From assembly GCA_012026935.1 (NCBI GenBank), contig VEPI01000036.1, positions 1-64,000 of the forward strand: a stretch of 64,000 bases of DNA, read 5' to 3'. Below, one piece after another: positions 51,974-61,694 of this stretch; position 1 is the first letter of the stretch; each line of letters starts with the position of its first letter. Origin of the DNA: Melioribacter sp. Lineage in GTDB: Bacteria; Bacteroidota; Ignavibacteria; Ignavibacteriales; Melioribacteraceae. Position numbers and translations under genes: made by a program. Below the pieces are notes generated by a model. That model worked only from the letters and a program-made list of their open reading frames with translations. It was not told the DNA's origin and ran no database searches.

Positions 51974-52992
51974 TCAAAAATTATATCGAAAAAGTTGCAG
52001 AACGGGAAAATCTAACTCTAAATGATGCGTATAATGTTATGCATAAAATAATGAGCGGTGAAGTAAATGAAACGCAAATTGCCGCGCTGCTTCTTGCATT
52101 AAAAACAAAAGGAGAAACCCCCGAAGAAGTTGCCGGCTTTGCTAAAGCTATGCGCGATTTCAGTGTGAAGATCAACAACCAAGACAAAAATATGATTGAT
52201 GTTTGCGGAACCGGCGGTGACGGCTCAAATACATTTAATGTTTCTACTGCTGTTTCATTCGTTGTAGCAGGTACAGGAATTAAAGTGGCCAAACATGGTA
52301 ACAGATCTATTTCCAGTAAAAGTGGAAGTGCGGATGTTTTAACCGAACTCGGACTAAATATTAATCTTTCCCCTTCTCAATCCGAACAGGCATTAGCTGA
52401 AATCGGAATCGCATTTTTATTTGCGCCAAATTTTCATCCTGCGATGAAATATGCTGCACCTGTTAGAAAAGCCCTCGGCATAAAAACAATTTTTAATGTA
52501 CTGGGCCCATTAACCAATCCGGCCGGGACAAAAAAACAATTAATTGGAGTTTACAACTTAAAGACAGCCCAATTAATGGCCGAGGCAGCAAAATATCTTG
52601 ATATGGAAAAAGTTTATTTCATCAATACATCTAACAGCTTCGATGAAATTTCTTTGACCGGTGAAACTGATGTGATTGAATATTCTTCTGATAACGGAAT
52701 TAAAAATTTTAGAGTAAATCAAGATTCTTTCGGATATACGGAAATTAATATCAAAAAAATTCAGAGCGATTCCATAATTAATAATTCAAAAATCATGCTT
52801 TCGATTTTGCAAGAAAGAATAAAGAGCGAAGCTTATTACGTTGTAGCGGCAAATGCCGCATTAGCGCTTCATGTGGCCGGATATTCTGATGACATGATTG
52901 CATGTAAGGGTGCAGCTGAAGAATCAATCCTTTCCGGAAAAGCTTTTGAGAAATTAACCACATTAAAAAAATTCGGAGAAAATTTTCAATGA
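51970..52992 (+). CDS. trpD: anthranilate phosphoribosyltransferase
   Basis: DVCGTGGDGSNTFNVSTAVSFVVAGTGIKVAKHGNRSISSKSGSADVLTELG. Confidence 0.98.
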   Translation: MIKNYIEKVAERENLTLNDAYNVMHKIMSGEVNETQIAALLLALKTKGETPEEVAGFAKAMRDFSVKINNQDKNMIDVCGTGGDGSNTFNVSTAVSFVVAGTGIKVAKHGNRSISSKSGSADVLTELGLNINLSPSQSEQALAEIGIAFLFAPNFHPAMKYAAPVRKALGIKTIFNVLGPLTNPAGTKKQLIGVYNLKTAQLMAEAAKYLDMEKVYFINTSNSFDEISLTGETDVIEYSSDNGIKNFRVNQDSFGYTEINIKKIQSDSIINNSKIMLSILQERIKSEAYYVVAANAALALHVAGYSDDMIACKGAAEESILSGKAFEKLTTLKKFGENFQ

Positions 52993-53783
52993 GCTTCCTA
53001 AGCGAAATATTAGAAGTGAAAAAAGAAGAAATAAAAAAACTGAAAGCGGAACGTACTCTAAATTCTTTCAGTGATGAAAAATATTTCTCAGCACCAACAA
53101 TGAGTTTGAAAAATTCTCTCAACAGAGAGGACAGGCTCGGTTTAATCGCAGAAATTAAAAAAGCAAGTCCGTCAAAAGGTGTGATCAAACCGGATTTTAA
53201 TCATATAAAAATTGCAGAGACATATTTGAAATTCGGAGCTGATGCGATTTCAATTCTTACCGATAAAAACTTTTTCCAGGGCGATATCCGGTACATTAGC
53301 GATATCGCCTCAATAAAAACTGTTCCGCTTCTTCGCAAAGATTTTATTGTTGATGAGTATCAGATTTACGAAGCAAAAGCTTTTGGCGCCGATGCCGTTT
53401 TATTAATTGCCGAAGCATTATCGGCAGTGCAAATAAAAGAACTCTCACATGCAGCAGCGGAATGTAATTTGGAAGTTCTATTAGAACTCCATTCAGCATC
53501 ACAATTAACGAAAATTGATTTCAAAACAAATAACCTTATTGGCATTAACAATCGCAATCTTGAATCATTTGAATTAAGCTTGAATACTACAATAGAACTT
53601 TCAAAAAAAATTCCGCAAGAAGTAATTGTTGTGTCCGAAAGCGGATTGTCTTCCGAATCAGCAATAAGAAAATTTTTAAAAACAAACGTAAAAGCAGTTT
53701 TAGTCGGCGAGCATTTTATGCAATCAAAAAATATGGAAGAAACTGTAAATGAATTTTTGCGCTGGTTACAATTTTCAAACTAA
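52989..53783 (+). CDS. trpC: indole-3-glycerol phosphate synthase
   Basis: LIAEIKKASPSKGVI, LRKDFIVDEYQIYEA, IGINNRNLESFELSLNTT, VSESGLSS. Confidence 0.97.
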   Translation: MSFLSEILEVKKEEIKKLKAERTLNSFSDEKYFSAPTMSLKNSLNREDRLGLIAEIKKASPSKGVIKPDFNHIKIAETYLKFGADAISILTDKNFFQGDIRYISDIASIKTVPLLRKDFIVDEYQIYEAKAFGADAVLLIAEALSAVQIKELSHAAAECNLEVLLELHSASQLTKIDFKTNNLIGINNRNLESFELSLNTTIELSKKIPQEVIVVSESGLSSESAIRKFLKTNVKAVLVGEHFMQSKNMEETVNEFLRWLQFSN

Positions 53784-53811
53784 TTAACACAATTAAGCGG
53801 TTAAGAATATT

Positions 53812-54429
53812 ATGAAAGTAAAAATTTGCGGAACAACTAATATTAAAGATGCCATGCTAAGCGTTGAACTTGGAGCGGATATGCTTGGATTTATTTTTTA
53901 TTATAAGAGCAAACGCTACATTCAATACAATGTAGCGGAATCAATAATCAGACAACTGCCAGACTCTGTTTTGAAAATAGGAGTTTTTGTGAACAGCGCA
54001 ATAGGAGAAGTAAATTCTGCAGCTGATAAAATTGGTTTATCTGCAGTTCAACTTCATGGCAATGAAACACCTTCTTATACAAAACAAATTAAAAGACCGG
54101 TTATAAAAAGTTTTAGAGTTGGCAGCAAATTTGATTTTACGCTTCTCGATAAATATGAAAACTGTTCCTTCTTACTCGATAATTTCTCTGAGAAAAAATT
54201 TGGCGGTACAGGCAAATCTTTCAATTGGAGTTTGATACCGAAGGAATTCAAAAGTAAAATTATTCTTGCGGGAGGAGTTTCATCAAAAAATATTGAAGAA
54301 ATTTTCGTAAACATTAAACCGTATGCGGTTGATCTCGTTTCTTCAATTGAAAAATTTCCGGGCAAGAAGCATGAAGAAAAACTGAAAGAATTTTTTAACA
54401 CCGTAAATAAGCTGAGGGATAAATGTTGA
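53812..54429 (+). CDS. trpF: phosphoribosylanthranilate isomerase
   Basis: MKVKICGTTNIKDAMLSVELGADMLGFIFYYKSKRY, VQLHGNE, LAGGVSSKNI. Confidence 0.95.
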   Translation: MKVKICGTTNIKDAMLSVELGADMLGFIFYYKSKRYIQYNVAESIIRQLPDSVLKIGVFVNSAIGEVNSAADKIGLSAVQLHGNETPSYTKQIKRPVIKSFRVGSKFDFTLLDKYENCSFLLDNFSEKKFGGTGKSFNWSLIPKEFKSKIILAGGVSSKNIEEIFVNIKPYAVDLVSSIEKFPGKKHEEKLKEFFNTVNKLRDKC

Positions 54430-55445
54430 TTCTGATGAACTTAAATTCACCACGAGAACATATTAATCAAGTAAAGGAAAAAATAATTTCTTTAGGATGC
54501 ACTCCGCACGAAATCCCGGGTGATTCCAAACTTGCAATTGGAATAACGGGGCCATCGGATAAAGTAGCTAAAGAAGATTTTCAACTTCTACCTTCGGTGG
54601 AAGAGGTTGTTCGGGTTTCAAAAAAATATAAACTCGTAAGCCGCGAAATGAAAAATGATGACACACTAATTAATGTAAACGGAAATATTATTGGCGGAGA
54701 AGAATTGTTGATTATAGCCGGACCGTGTTCGGTTGAAAGCCGTGATCAAATTTTTGATATAGCAGGACAGTTGAAGGAAATGGGAATAAAGTTTTTACGT
54801 GCCGGCGCTTACAAACCGCGATCAAGCCCGTATGCATTTCAAGGATTAAAAGAAAAAGGGCTTGAGTATCTCGCAGATGTGAAGAAAGAATTGGGAATGA
54901 ATATCGTAACGGAAGTATTAAATCAAAACACGATTGAAGCAGTCTGTAATATTGCAGACGTAATTCAATTAGGCGCGCGCAACATGCAAAACTTCACACT
55001 AATTGAAGAAATCGGAAAAACTCAAAAACCGATTTTGCTTAAACGCGGTATGTCCGCAACTGTTGAAGAACTTCTTCTTAGTGCCGAATATATTGTTTCC
55101 CAAAATAATTACAATGTAATTTTATGCGAGCGCGGTATCAGAACATTTGAGAATGCTACGCGCAACACTCTTGATCTTAATGCAATCCCGGTTATCAAAA
55201 AACATTCTCACTTGCCAATCATTGTAGATCCATCTCACGGAGTTGGTATTTGGGATAAAATTCCCGCGATGGCCATGGCATCAATTGCTTCCGGCGCTGA
55301 CGGATTGATTGTGGAGGTTCATCCTAATCCTGAAAAAGCTTTGTCTGACGGATTCCAATCTCTTAATCCGTCAACTTTTAAATCACTGCTTGCAAAGCTT
55401 CAAGAATTAGCTCCGGTTGTAAATAAAAAATTAACTTTGAATTGA
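54423..55445 (+). CDS. aroF: 3-deoxy-7-phosphoheptulonate (DAHP) synthase with N-terminal regulatory-like domain
   Basis: IIAGPCSVESRDQIFDIA, FLRAGAYKPRSSPYAFQGLKEKGLEYL, ILLKRGMSATVEELLLSAEYI, PIIVDPSHGVG. Confidence 0.95.
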   Translation: MLILMNLNSPREHINQVKEKIISLGCTPHEIPGDSKLAIGITGPSDKVAKEDFQLLPSVEEVVRVSKKYKLVSREMKNDDTLINVNGNIIGGEELLIIAGPCSVESRDQIFDIAGQLKEMGIKFLRAGAYKPRSSPYAFQGLKEKGLEYLADVKKELGMNIVTEVLNQNTIEAVCNIADVIQLGARNMQNFTLIEEIGKTQKPILLKRGMSATVEELLLSAEYIVSQNNYNVILCERGIRTFENATRNTLDLNAIPVIKKHSHLPIIVDPSHGVGIWDKIPAMAMASIASGADGLIVEVHPNPEKALSDGFQSLNPSTFKSLLAKLQELAPVVNKKLTLN

Positions 55446-55451
55446 GCGAAC

Positions 55452-56645
55452 ATGAAAACAAATTATAATTATCCGGACAAGAACGGAAAATTTGGTCAGT
55501 ACGGCGGAAGATTTGTTCCGGAAACACTTCTCCCCGCTTTGTATGAACTTGATCAGTGCTATCAAGAAATTAAAAACGATTCTTCATTTATATCTGAATA
55601 TGAAAAACTTCAAAAAGAATATAACGGAAGACCGACTCCGTTAACTTTTGCAGATCGCTTGACGGAACATTTTGGAACCGCAAAAATTTATTTAAAGCGT
55701 GAAGATCTTTGTCATACCGGCGCTCATAAATTGAACAATGCAATCGGACAAATATTAATTGCAAAGCGGCTTGGCAAAAAAAGAATTATTGCCGAAACCG
55801 GCGCCGGACAACATGGTGTTGCGGTTGCTACAGTCTGCGCAAAGTTTGGTTTGCAGTGTATAGTTTATATGGGCGAAACGGATATTATGCGGCAAAAACC
55901 AAATGTGTTTAGAATGCAACTTCTTGGCTCAGAAGTTCGTCCGGTAAATTCCGGAAGCAAAACTTTGAAGGACGCAACTAACGAAGCGATCCGCGACTGG
56001 GTTACAAATGTTAAAGACACTCATTACATAATCGGTTCCGTAGTCGGTCCTCATCCTTATCCAATGATCGTCCGGGATTTTCAATCAATCATCGGCATAG
56101 AAACGAAAGAGCAAATAATGAAAGCTGAAGGAAGACTGCCGGATGATATTATTGCATGCGTAGGCGGCGGTTCGAATGCCATTGGAATTTTTTATCCGTT
56201 CATTAATGATGAAAAAGTAAATTTAATTGGTGTTGAAGCGGAAGGTTTAGGAATTGAAACCGGAAAACATTGTGCAACACTCAGCGTTGGTGAACCTGGA
56301 ATTTTTCATGGAATGAAAACTTACCTTTTGCAAAACAGTGATGGACAAGTTGAAGAAGTTCATTCTATTTCTGCCGGGTTGGATTATCCGGGAGTTGGTC
56401 CCGAACATTCTTTGTTAAAAGATATCTCGCGCGTAAAATATTTTTCTATCAAGGATGATGAAGCACTAAAAGGTGTTGATCTTTTAACACGGCTCGAAGG
56501 AATACTTCCGGCACTTGAATCTGCACATGCAATTGCCTTTCTTAAAAAATTGATGCCGGAAAAAAACAAAAACGAAATAGTAATTGTAAATGTGAGCGGC
56601 AGAGGCGATAAAGATTTGGCAACAATAATAAATCATTTAGGTTAA
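55452..56645 (+). CDS. trpB: tryptophan synthase beta chain
   Basis: [50 protein letters not shown]. Confidence 0.98.
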   Translation: MKTNYNYPDKNGKFGQYGGRFVPETLLPALYELDQCYQEIKNDSSFISEYEKLQKEYNGRPTPLTFADRLTEHFGTAKIYLKREDLCHTGAHKLNNAIGQILIAKRLGKKRIIAETGAGQHGVAVATVCAKFGLQCIVYMGETDIMRQKPNVFRMQLLGSEVRPVNSGSKTLKDATNEAIRDWVTNVKDTHYIIGSVVGPHPYPMIVRDFQSIIGIETKEQIMKAEGRLPDDIIACVGGGSNAIGIFYPFINDEKVNLIGVEAEGLGIETGKHCATLSVGEPGIFHGMKTYLLQNSDGQVEEVHSISAGLDYPGVGPEHSLLKDISRVKYFSIKDDEALKGVDLLTRLEGILPALESAHAIAFLKKLMPEKNKNEIVIVNVSGRGDKDLATIINHLG

Positions 56646-56655
56646 TTGTACTTTT

Positions 56656-56688
56656 CAAGTCATCTTGAGCTTGTCGAAAGATGACTTG
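56656..56688. repeat. hairpin CAAGTCATCTT-GAGCTTGTCGA-AAGATGACTTG
   Basis: 11-bp perfect stem between trpB and trpA. Confidence 0.85.
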
Positions 56689-56700
56689 CACAATTTTATC

Positions 56701-56727
56701 GTCATACCTCGACAAGCTCGGTATGAC
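56701..56727. repeat. hairpin GTCATACC-TCGACAAGCTC-GGTATGAC
   Basis: 8-bp stem; loop is the exact reverse complement of the 56667-56677 loop. Confidence 0.85.
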
Positions 56728-56768
56728 AAACGAAAAGAATTTTATTTATTATTTCTATGGAATAAAAA

Positions 56769-57551
56769 ATGAGTTTTATAAAAAATTATATCGAGGGGAT
56801 AAATAACAATGCAAGAAAAGTATTATCAATTTTTCTTACGGCGGGATTCCCGAATAAAAATAATTTTGTTGATTTGGCAAAACGAGTTTTTGATTCCGGT
56901 GCAGATATGATTGAACTTGGAATTCCTTTCAGCGATCCTCTTGCTGATGGACCAATAATTCAAGCATCTTCAAAAATTGCGTTGGATAATGGAATAAAGC
57001 TAAAAGACGTCTTCAGTTTTTCAGAGGCAATCACAAGCGGGACAGATAAACCGGTGATATTAATGGGCTATGCCAACCCAATCAGAAAATATGGAATTGA
57101 AAATTTTTTCCGGGACGCAAACAGTTGCGGAGTAAAAGGATTGATCATTCCTGATGTGCCGCTTGAAGAATATGATTTTTTCTTTGAGAGCAGTACGCAT
57201 AGTATAGATGTAATTTTACTTACAACTCCCGCTTCTTCTAAAGAGCGGATAAAAGCAATTGATGAAAAAAGCAGTGGGTTTGTTTATTGCGTAAGTATAA
57301 CCGGTACTACAGGAGTAAAAGAGAATTTTTCCGACGAGGTTATAAGTAATATCAGCCGTACCAGATCGCTTATCAAAAAAAATAAAATGTTGATTGGGTT
57401 TGGTGTTTCCAAACCGGAAGATGTAAAAACTTTTTCACCTTATTGTGATGGAGTTATTGTAGGAAGTGCTGTTATAAAATCTCTGCTTAACAATGATAAT
57501 TATGATACGACTTTAAGATTAATTTCACAGTTAAGTCAGGCGTGTGAATAA
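56769..57551 (+). CDS. trpA: tryptophan synthase alpha chain
   Basis: FLTAGFPNKNNFVDLAKRVFDSGADMIELGIPFSDPLADGPIIQ, GFVYCVSITGTTGVKE. Confidence 0.97.
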   Translation: MSFIKNYIEGINNNARKVLSIFLTAGFPNKNNFVDLAKRVFDSGADMIELGIPFSDPLADGPIIQASSKIALDNGIKLKDVFSFSEAITSGTDKPVILMGYANPIRKYGIENFFRDANSCGVKGLIIPDVPLEEYDFFFESSTHSIDVILLTTPASSKERIKAIDEKSSGFVYCVSITGTTGVKENFSDEVISNISRTRSLIKKNKMLIGFGVSKPEDVKTFSPYCDGVIVGSAVIKSLLNNDNYDTTLRLISQLSQACE

Positions 57552-57637
57552 CAAAACTGTATTTTCGTACTAATGTTGTATCGGATATCTTTTTTATGGT
57601 TGTCAAGGTAACTGTCCTTTATTCAGATTTACGTGGA

Positions 57638-57659
57638 GAGACGGGATACATCCCGTCTC
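57638..57659. repeat. inverted repeat GAGACGGGATACATCCCGTCTC
   Basis: 10-bp arms, trpA-dsbD convergent intergenic. Confidence 0.8.
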
Positions 57660-57669
57660 GCTTGTTATT

Positions 57670-57713
57670 GAGACGCCACACTTCAGTAATTCAGTGCAGG
57701 TGTATGGCGTCTC
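57670..57713. repeat. inverted repeat GAGACGCCA…TGGCGTCTC
   Basis: 9-bp arms enclosing 26 nt; shares GAGACG ends with the neighbouring repeat. Confidence 0.75.
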
Positions 57714-57717
57714 TACA

Positions 57718-59565
57718 TTATTCAACCGGAGAAATAATTTTCAAAAATTCTCCAGCGTTTACAAATCCAGATAAGCGTTTAACCTCAGAGCCTTTCGCAT
57801 CAATTATTAAAACCGTAGGCATTCCAACAACCTTAAATTTTTTCCTTAACGAATCATTCTCATCAGTGGTTTTTGTCATATCAACTTTATACTTGGAAAA
57901 TCTTTCCAGTTCTTTTATAACTTTTGTGTTTGAAAATGTAATTGCATCTAACTCTTTACAGGGAATGCACCAATCAGCATAAAAATCTATTACCATTCTT
58001 TCATTGTTCTTGAGAGATGATTCATATTTTATCTCGCTGAACTTTTGCCACTCAGGTGAAATAGTTTTTGATGGTATCAATGCATAAACTGATAATGCTA
58101 TAACTAATAATGAAAATACTGTTTTGAATATTCTAAATCCTTTTACATTGTTTGCAGTCTTATCTAAAAAGAGAAGTATGATTGCAGTTATAAATCCGAA
58201 TATTGGCAATGTATAACCGGAAATATTTTTTGGCAGAAGAGGATTTACAAAATAAATTGCCATACTTAAAAGCAAGAATCCAAAAATATGTTTTACTCCT
58301 TCCATCCATAAGCCGGCACGCGGTAAATTTTTTATCTTTCCGGAGAAAAGTGCTAAAATTAAATACGGTGTTCCTAATCCCATTGCCATTACAAAAAACA
58401 TTATGAATCCATAGAACGGATCTCCTTTAGCTGCAACATAGGTTACCAATCCGAGTAAGAAAGGACCGATGCACGGTGCAGCGACAATTCCCATTGTTAA
58501 ACCCATAAAGAAAGCTCCAAACGCTCCACCCTTTGCACCGCCTGCTCTCATTACCCAGCTATCTGGAAGTTTGAATTCATAAACTCCAAATTGGCTTAGT
58601 GCTAATGCGATAAATATCAACCCAAGTACAATTATCACAATCGGATTTTGAAGTAGAGTTCCAAACACAGCACCGCTTAAAGATGTAACAACTCCAACAA
58701 CAGAATATGTTAAAGCCATTCCGAGTACATAAAGTATTCCAAGTAGAAACAAACGGCTCGTTTTACCTTCTGCTTGTCCGCCGAAATATCCAATCGTAAT
58801 CGGTATTAGCGGATAAACACACGGTGTAAGATTTAGAGCGAGTCCAGCAAGAAATACAAATATCAAACTTAAAAACAATCCACTTTTCTCTAATGTTGAT
58901 GCAATTGAATTATCATTTTGTTTTTCAACTTTGAGAAATGCATTTTGTTTTTGAGGTTTGGGTGGAGCAACTCCTTCGTTTGATTGAGTTTTTATTTCTT
59001 GAGGAGTTATTTGATCAGTTTGGTTTTGCCTAACTTCATTTTTCGGTTCAGTTTTTGACTGACGTTCTTCTCCACCTGTAACCTCTATTACAAGTTCTGC
59101 GGTTATTGACGTTGGCGGCATACATGTTTGATCGTTACATCCTTGATAACCGAATTGAATTGGAATTTTATATTTACCGCTTGCTGTCGTTTTACTTGTT
59201 GTAAATGTTAGTTCAATTTTAATATCATTCTCAAAAACCGAAACCGGTTTTTCAGAAATGGCAAGTTTACGTTCATCCGGCTTTGGATAAACAATTTTTG
59301 AAACCGGGAAAGATTTGTTGCCGGATTTTATTGTAGTTGGAATTAGAAACTCATCATTCGGTTTGTCGGAATTTATGTGCCAGCCGTTTTGTATAGATGC
59401 ATTGAGTAATACTTTTAATTCAGTGCCGGCTTTAACTTTTAAATTATTCTTTTCAAGTTTAACTGTAACTAACTGTGATTGTGCAAAGGAAACACAAAAA
59501 GAAATGACAACCAAAAACATAATCTGTGAGATACTATTTCTTAACTTCATTCTTTCTCCAAACAT
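57718..59565 (-). CDS. dsbD: thiol:disulfide interchange protein DsbD-like (N-domain, TM domain, C-terminal thioredoxin)
   Basis: LTPCVYPLIPITIGYFGG, AAPCIGPFLLGLVTYVA, DFYADWCIPCKELD. Confidence 0.94.
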   Translation of the reverse strand: MFGERMKLRNSISQIMFLVVISFCVSFAQSQLVTVKLEKNNLKVKAGTELKVLLNASIQNGWHINSDKPNDEFLIPTTIKSGNKSFPVSKIVYPKPDERKLAISEKPVSVFENDIKIELTFTTSKTTASGKYKIPIQFGYQGCNDQTCMPPTSITAELVIEVTGGEERQSKTEPKNEVRQNQTDQITPQEIKTQSNEGVAPPKPQKQNAFLKVEKQNDNSIASTLEKSGLFLSLIFVFLAGLALNLTPCVYPLIPITIGYFGGQAEGKTSRLFLLGILYVLGMALTYSVVGVVTSLSGAVFGTLLQNPIVIIVLGLIFIALALSQFGVYEFKLPDSWVMRAGGAKGGAFGAFFMGLTMGIVAAPCIGPFLLGLVTYVAAKGDPFYGFIMFFVMAMGLGTPYLILALFSGKIKNLPRAGLWMEGVKHIFGFLLLSMAIYFVNPLLPKNISGYTLPIFGFITAIILLFLDKTANNVKGFRIFKTVFSLLVIALSVYALIPSKTISPEWQKFSEIKYESSLKNNERMVIDFYADWCIPCKELDAITFSNTKVIKELERFSKYKVDMTKTTDENDSLRKKFKVVGMPTVLIIDAKGSEVKRLSGFVNAGEFLKIISPVE

Positions 59566-59615
59566 TTTTTCTATATATAAGACAATATTTTTTGCTTAAA
59601 CCACTATCACTGTGT

Positions 59616-59651
59616 AAAAAACCTCTCCAAAGTAGATAAACTTCGGAGAGG
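59616..59651 (-). terminator. intrinsic terminator hairpin upstream of dsbD
   Basis: Minus strand CCTCTCCGAAGT-TTATCT-ACTTTGGAGAGG-TTTTTT. Confidence 0.85.
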
Positions 59652-59725
59652 CACAAGAGGAGGCATTACCTATGCATCGAATAATTGAGAATCCTTTCAA
59701 CCCAAAAGGAGTAGTGCCTCTAAAA

Positions 59726-61627
59726 TTATTTTATAAGATTAATTACGGTATCAATTTCTTCAAGCATTGTTGCTAAATCTGCACCGGTTGATTTATATCG
59801 CATCTTTCCTTCTTTATCAATAAATATTTTTGTTGGAATAGCCATAACTTCATACTGTGCAGTTATTTTACCATCCGGATCAATTATGCAATGGAATGGA
59901 TATTTATTTTCTTTGAGATACTTTGAAGCATTTTCTCCCGGTTCACCGGATTTTTCCCATGTATTAACAAACAAGAATTCGACATTATTATTATCTGAAT
60001 ATTTTTCTAGAGTTTTCTTCATTAACGGAAAAGATGCTTTGCATGGACCGCACCACGTTGCCCAGAAATCCAAAATTACAATTTTCCCTTTTAGGTCAGA
60101 TAAGGATACTTTTTTACCATCAAGATCGGTTAATGCAAAAGCTGGGGCGGATTTTTCTACCAAAGAAGATTTTATTTTTTCCTTAAACTTTGTTAAAAAC
60201 TTTTCTTTAATAGCCGAAAGATATTTTTCATAACCGTCTTCCGATCCTTTAACTTTGGTATAAGCAATCTTGTGTGCTGCTAATAACTCTTCCAGAACTT
60301 TTCCGCTTGAAATCATCTCATCAATTATCTTCAAACCTTCTTCTGCTCTATCATTCTCTACAAGAAGTCTTGCATACAACTGCTTAAGTTCAGTACTGAA
60401 ATTACTTAGTTTAAATCCTTCTTCTGCAATTTTAAGAGCTTCTTTGGAACTTTTGGTTTTTTCATATACTTTGGTTGCAGTTACATAAGAACTACCGGAA
60501 GAAAATTCTTTTGTCATATATCCATATTGACTTGCAGTTAACCAATTGGGATTTGGTTTAGTTGAGTTAATTAATTTTTTGGCAAGCTTAAGAGATATCT
60601 CGTTGAGTTGTTCTGTAAAAGACATATCCCTGCCATTCGTTAAGCATATTCCTGCTGCCAGGGCAAATGATCCATATTGCCATGTCCATTTCTCATCATC
60701 AAATTCAACATTCATACTTTTAAGATATTCTTTAGCTTCGTTAAGTTTTCCTTGTCTGCATTGTTCTATCAATATATTGGTTTCCAAATTATAACGACTT
60801 TCACTTTTGGGAAATTTATTTGTGAATTCTTTTAACAAAGCTTTTGCTTTTTCAATATCTGACAAGTTTTTGTAAACATTATTGTTTTCTTCTCTCTCAA
60901 TTAATGCACCAGTTGGATATTTCTTTGCGACTAAGTCACGATATTGTTTTGATTTTTGTTCGTCTTTCAAAATACTGAAGTAAACATTTTGTAAGCCCAT
61001 CAATTGTTTTTCGTCCAGCGATTCTTTTCCTTTCTCAATCTTCGCTAAAACTTTCTTTATCAAGCTGTTTGCGTTTTTATTTTCTTGAGAATTTATAATA
61101 TCGCAATATTGCCAGATATAATACTTAACAAGAGGAGGATTCTCCGTAAACTCTTCTTTATATAACTTGTATGCACTTTTAAGATCCGCTTTGTCATTTA
61201 CAACACCTTGATAACCAACAATGTAAGCGCTAGCGGCTTTTGTTCCTTTCAAGAGCTTTCCGCCTTTATCATACAATTGAATCGGAAAAGTTTTTTGCAT
61301 TACTTGATTACCAAACTCTCTTTCAGCAGCAATAAATTTTATTCCGAGCGCTTGAGATGTATCGGGTATTTGGTATTTGTACTGCCAAAGGTTTCCTTCT
61401 TTCTTCATCCAGTATTCTTCAGCATTAAGAATACCATTCTTAACTGAGTAAATAATTACAGATGCCTCTTTATTTTCTAAATTAGTACCATCAGGAGAAA
61501 ATTGTAGAGATATTGCATCGCCTGGTTTTGGTTTCTCTGGTGTAAATATAAAATTTTTATCTTGAGCCAAACTTAATGCTGCAGTGAATAAAACAACAAA
61601 TAAGATCAGGTTAATATTCCTTTTCAT
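59726..61627 (-). CDS. secreted TlpA/AhpC-like thioredoxin-fold protein with long helical-repeat N-terminal region
   Basis: Signal peptide; C-terminal SAPAFALTDLDGKKVSLSDLKGKIVILDFWATWCGPCKASFPLMKK. Confidence 0.88.
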   Translation of the reverse strand: MKRNINLILFVVLFTAALSLAQDKNFIFTPEKPKPGDAISLQFSPDGTNLENKEASVIIYSVKNGILNAEEYWMKKEGNLWQYKYQIPDTSQALGIKFIAAEREFGNQVMQKTFPIQLYDKGGKLLKGTKAASAYIVGYQGVVNDKADLKSAYKLYKEEFTENPPLVKYYIWQYCDIINSQENKNANSLIKKVLAKIEKGKESLDEKQLMGLQNVYFSILKDEQKSKQYRDLVAKKYPTGALIEREENNNVYKNLSDIEKAKALLKEFTNKFPKSESRYNLETNILIEQCRQGKLNEAKEYLKSMNVEFDDEKWTWQYGSFALAAGICLTNGRDMSFTEQLNEISLKLAKKLINSTKPNPNWLTASQYGYMTKEFSSGSSYVTATKVYEKTKSSKEALKIAEEGFKLSNFSTELKQLYARLLVENDRAEEGLKIIDEMISSGKVLEELLAAHKIAYTKVKGSEDGYEKYLSAIKEKFLTKFKEKIKSSLVEKSAPAFALTDLDGKKVSLSDLKGKIVILDFWATWCGPCKASFPLMKKTLEKYSDNNNVEFLFVNTWEKSGEPGENASKYLKENKYPFHCIIDPDGKITAQYEVMAIPTKIFIDKEGKMRYKSTGADLATMLEEIDTVINLIK

Positions 61628-61648
61628 AATATTTCCTTTGTAAGTGTT

Positions 61649-61685
61649 AAAAAATTATCCCGCTATAACAGCGGGATAATTTTTT
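61649..61685. terminator. terminator between TonB receptor and TlpA-like gene, potentially bidirectional
   Basis: AAAAAATTATCCCGCT-ATAAC-AGCGGGATAATTTTTT, 16-bp perfect stem. Confidence 0.9.
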
Positions 61686-61694
61686 GTGTATGAA

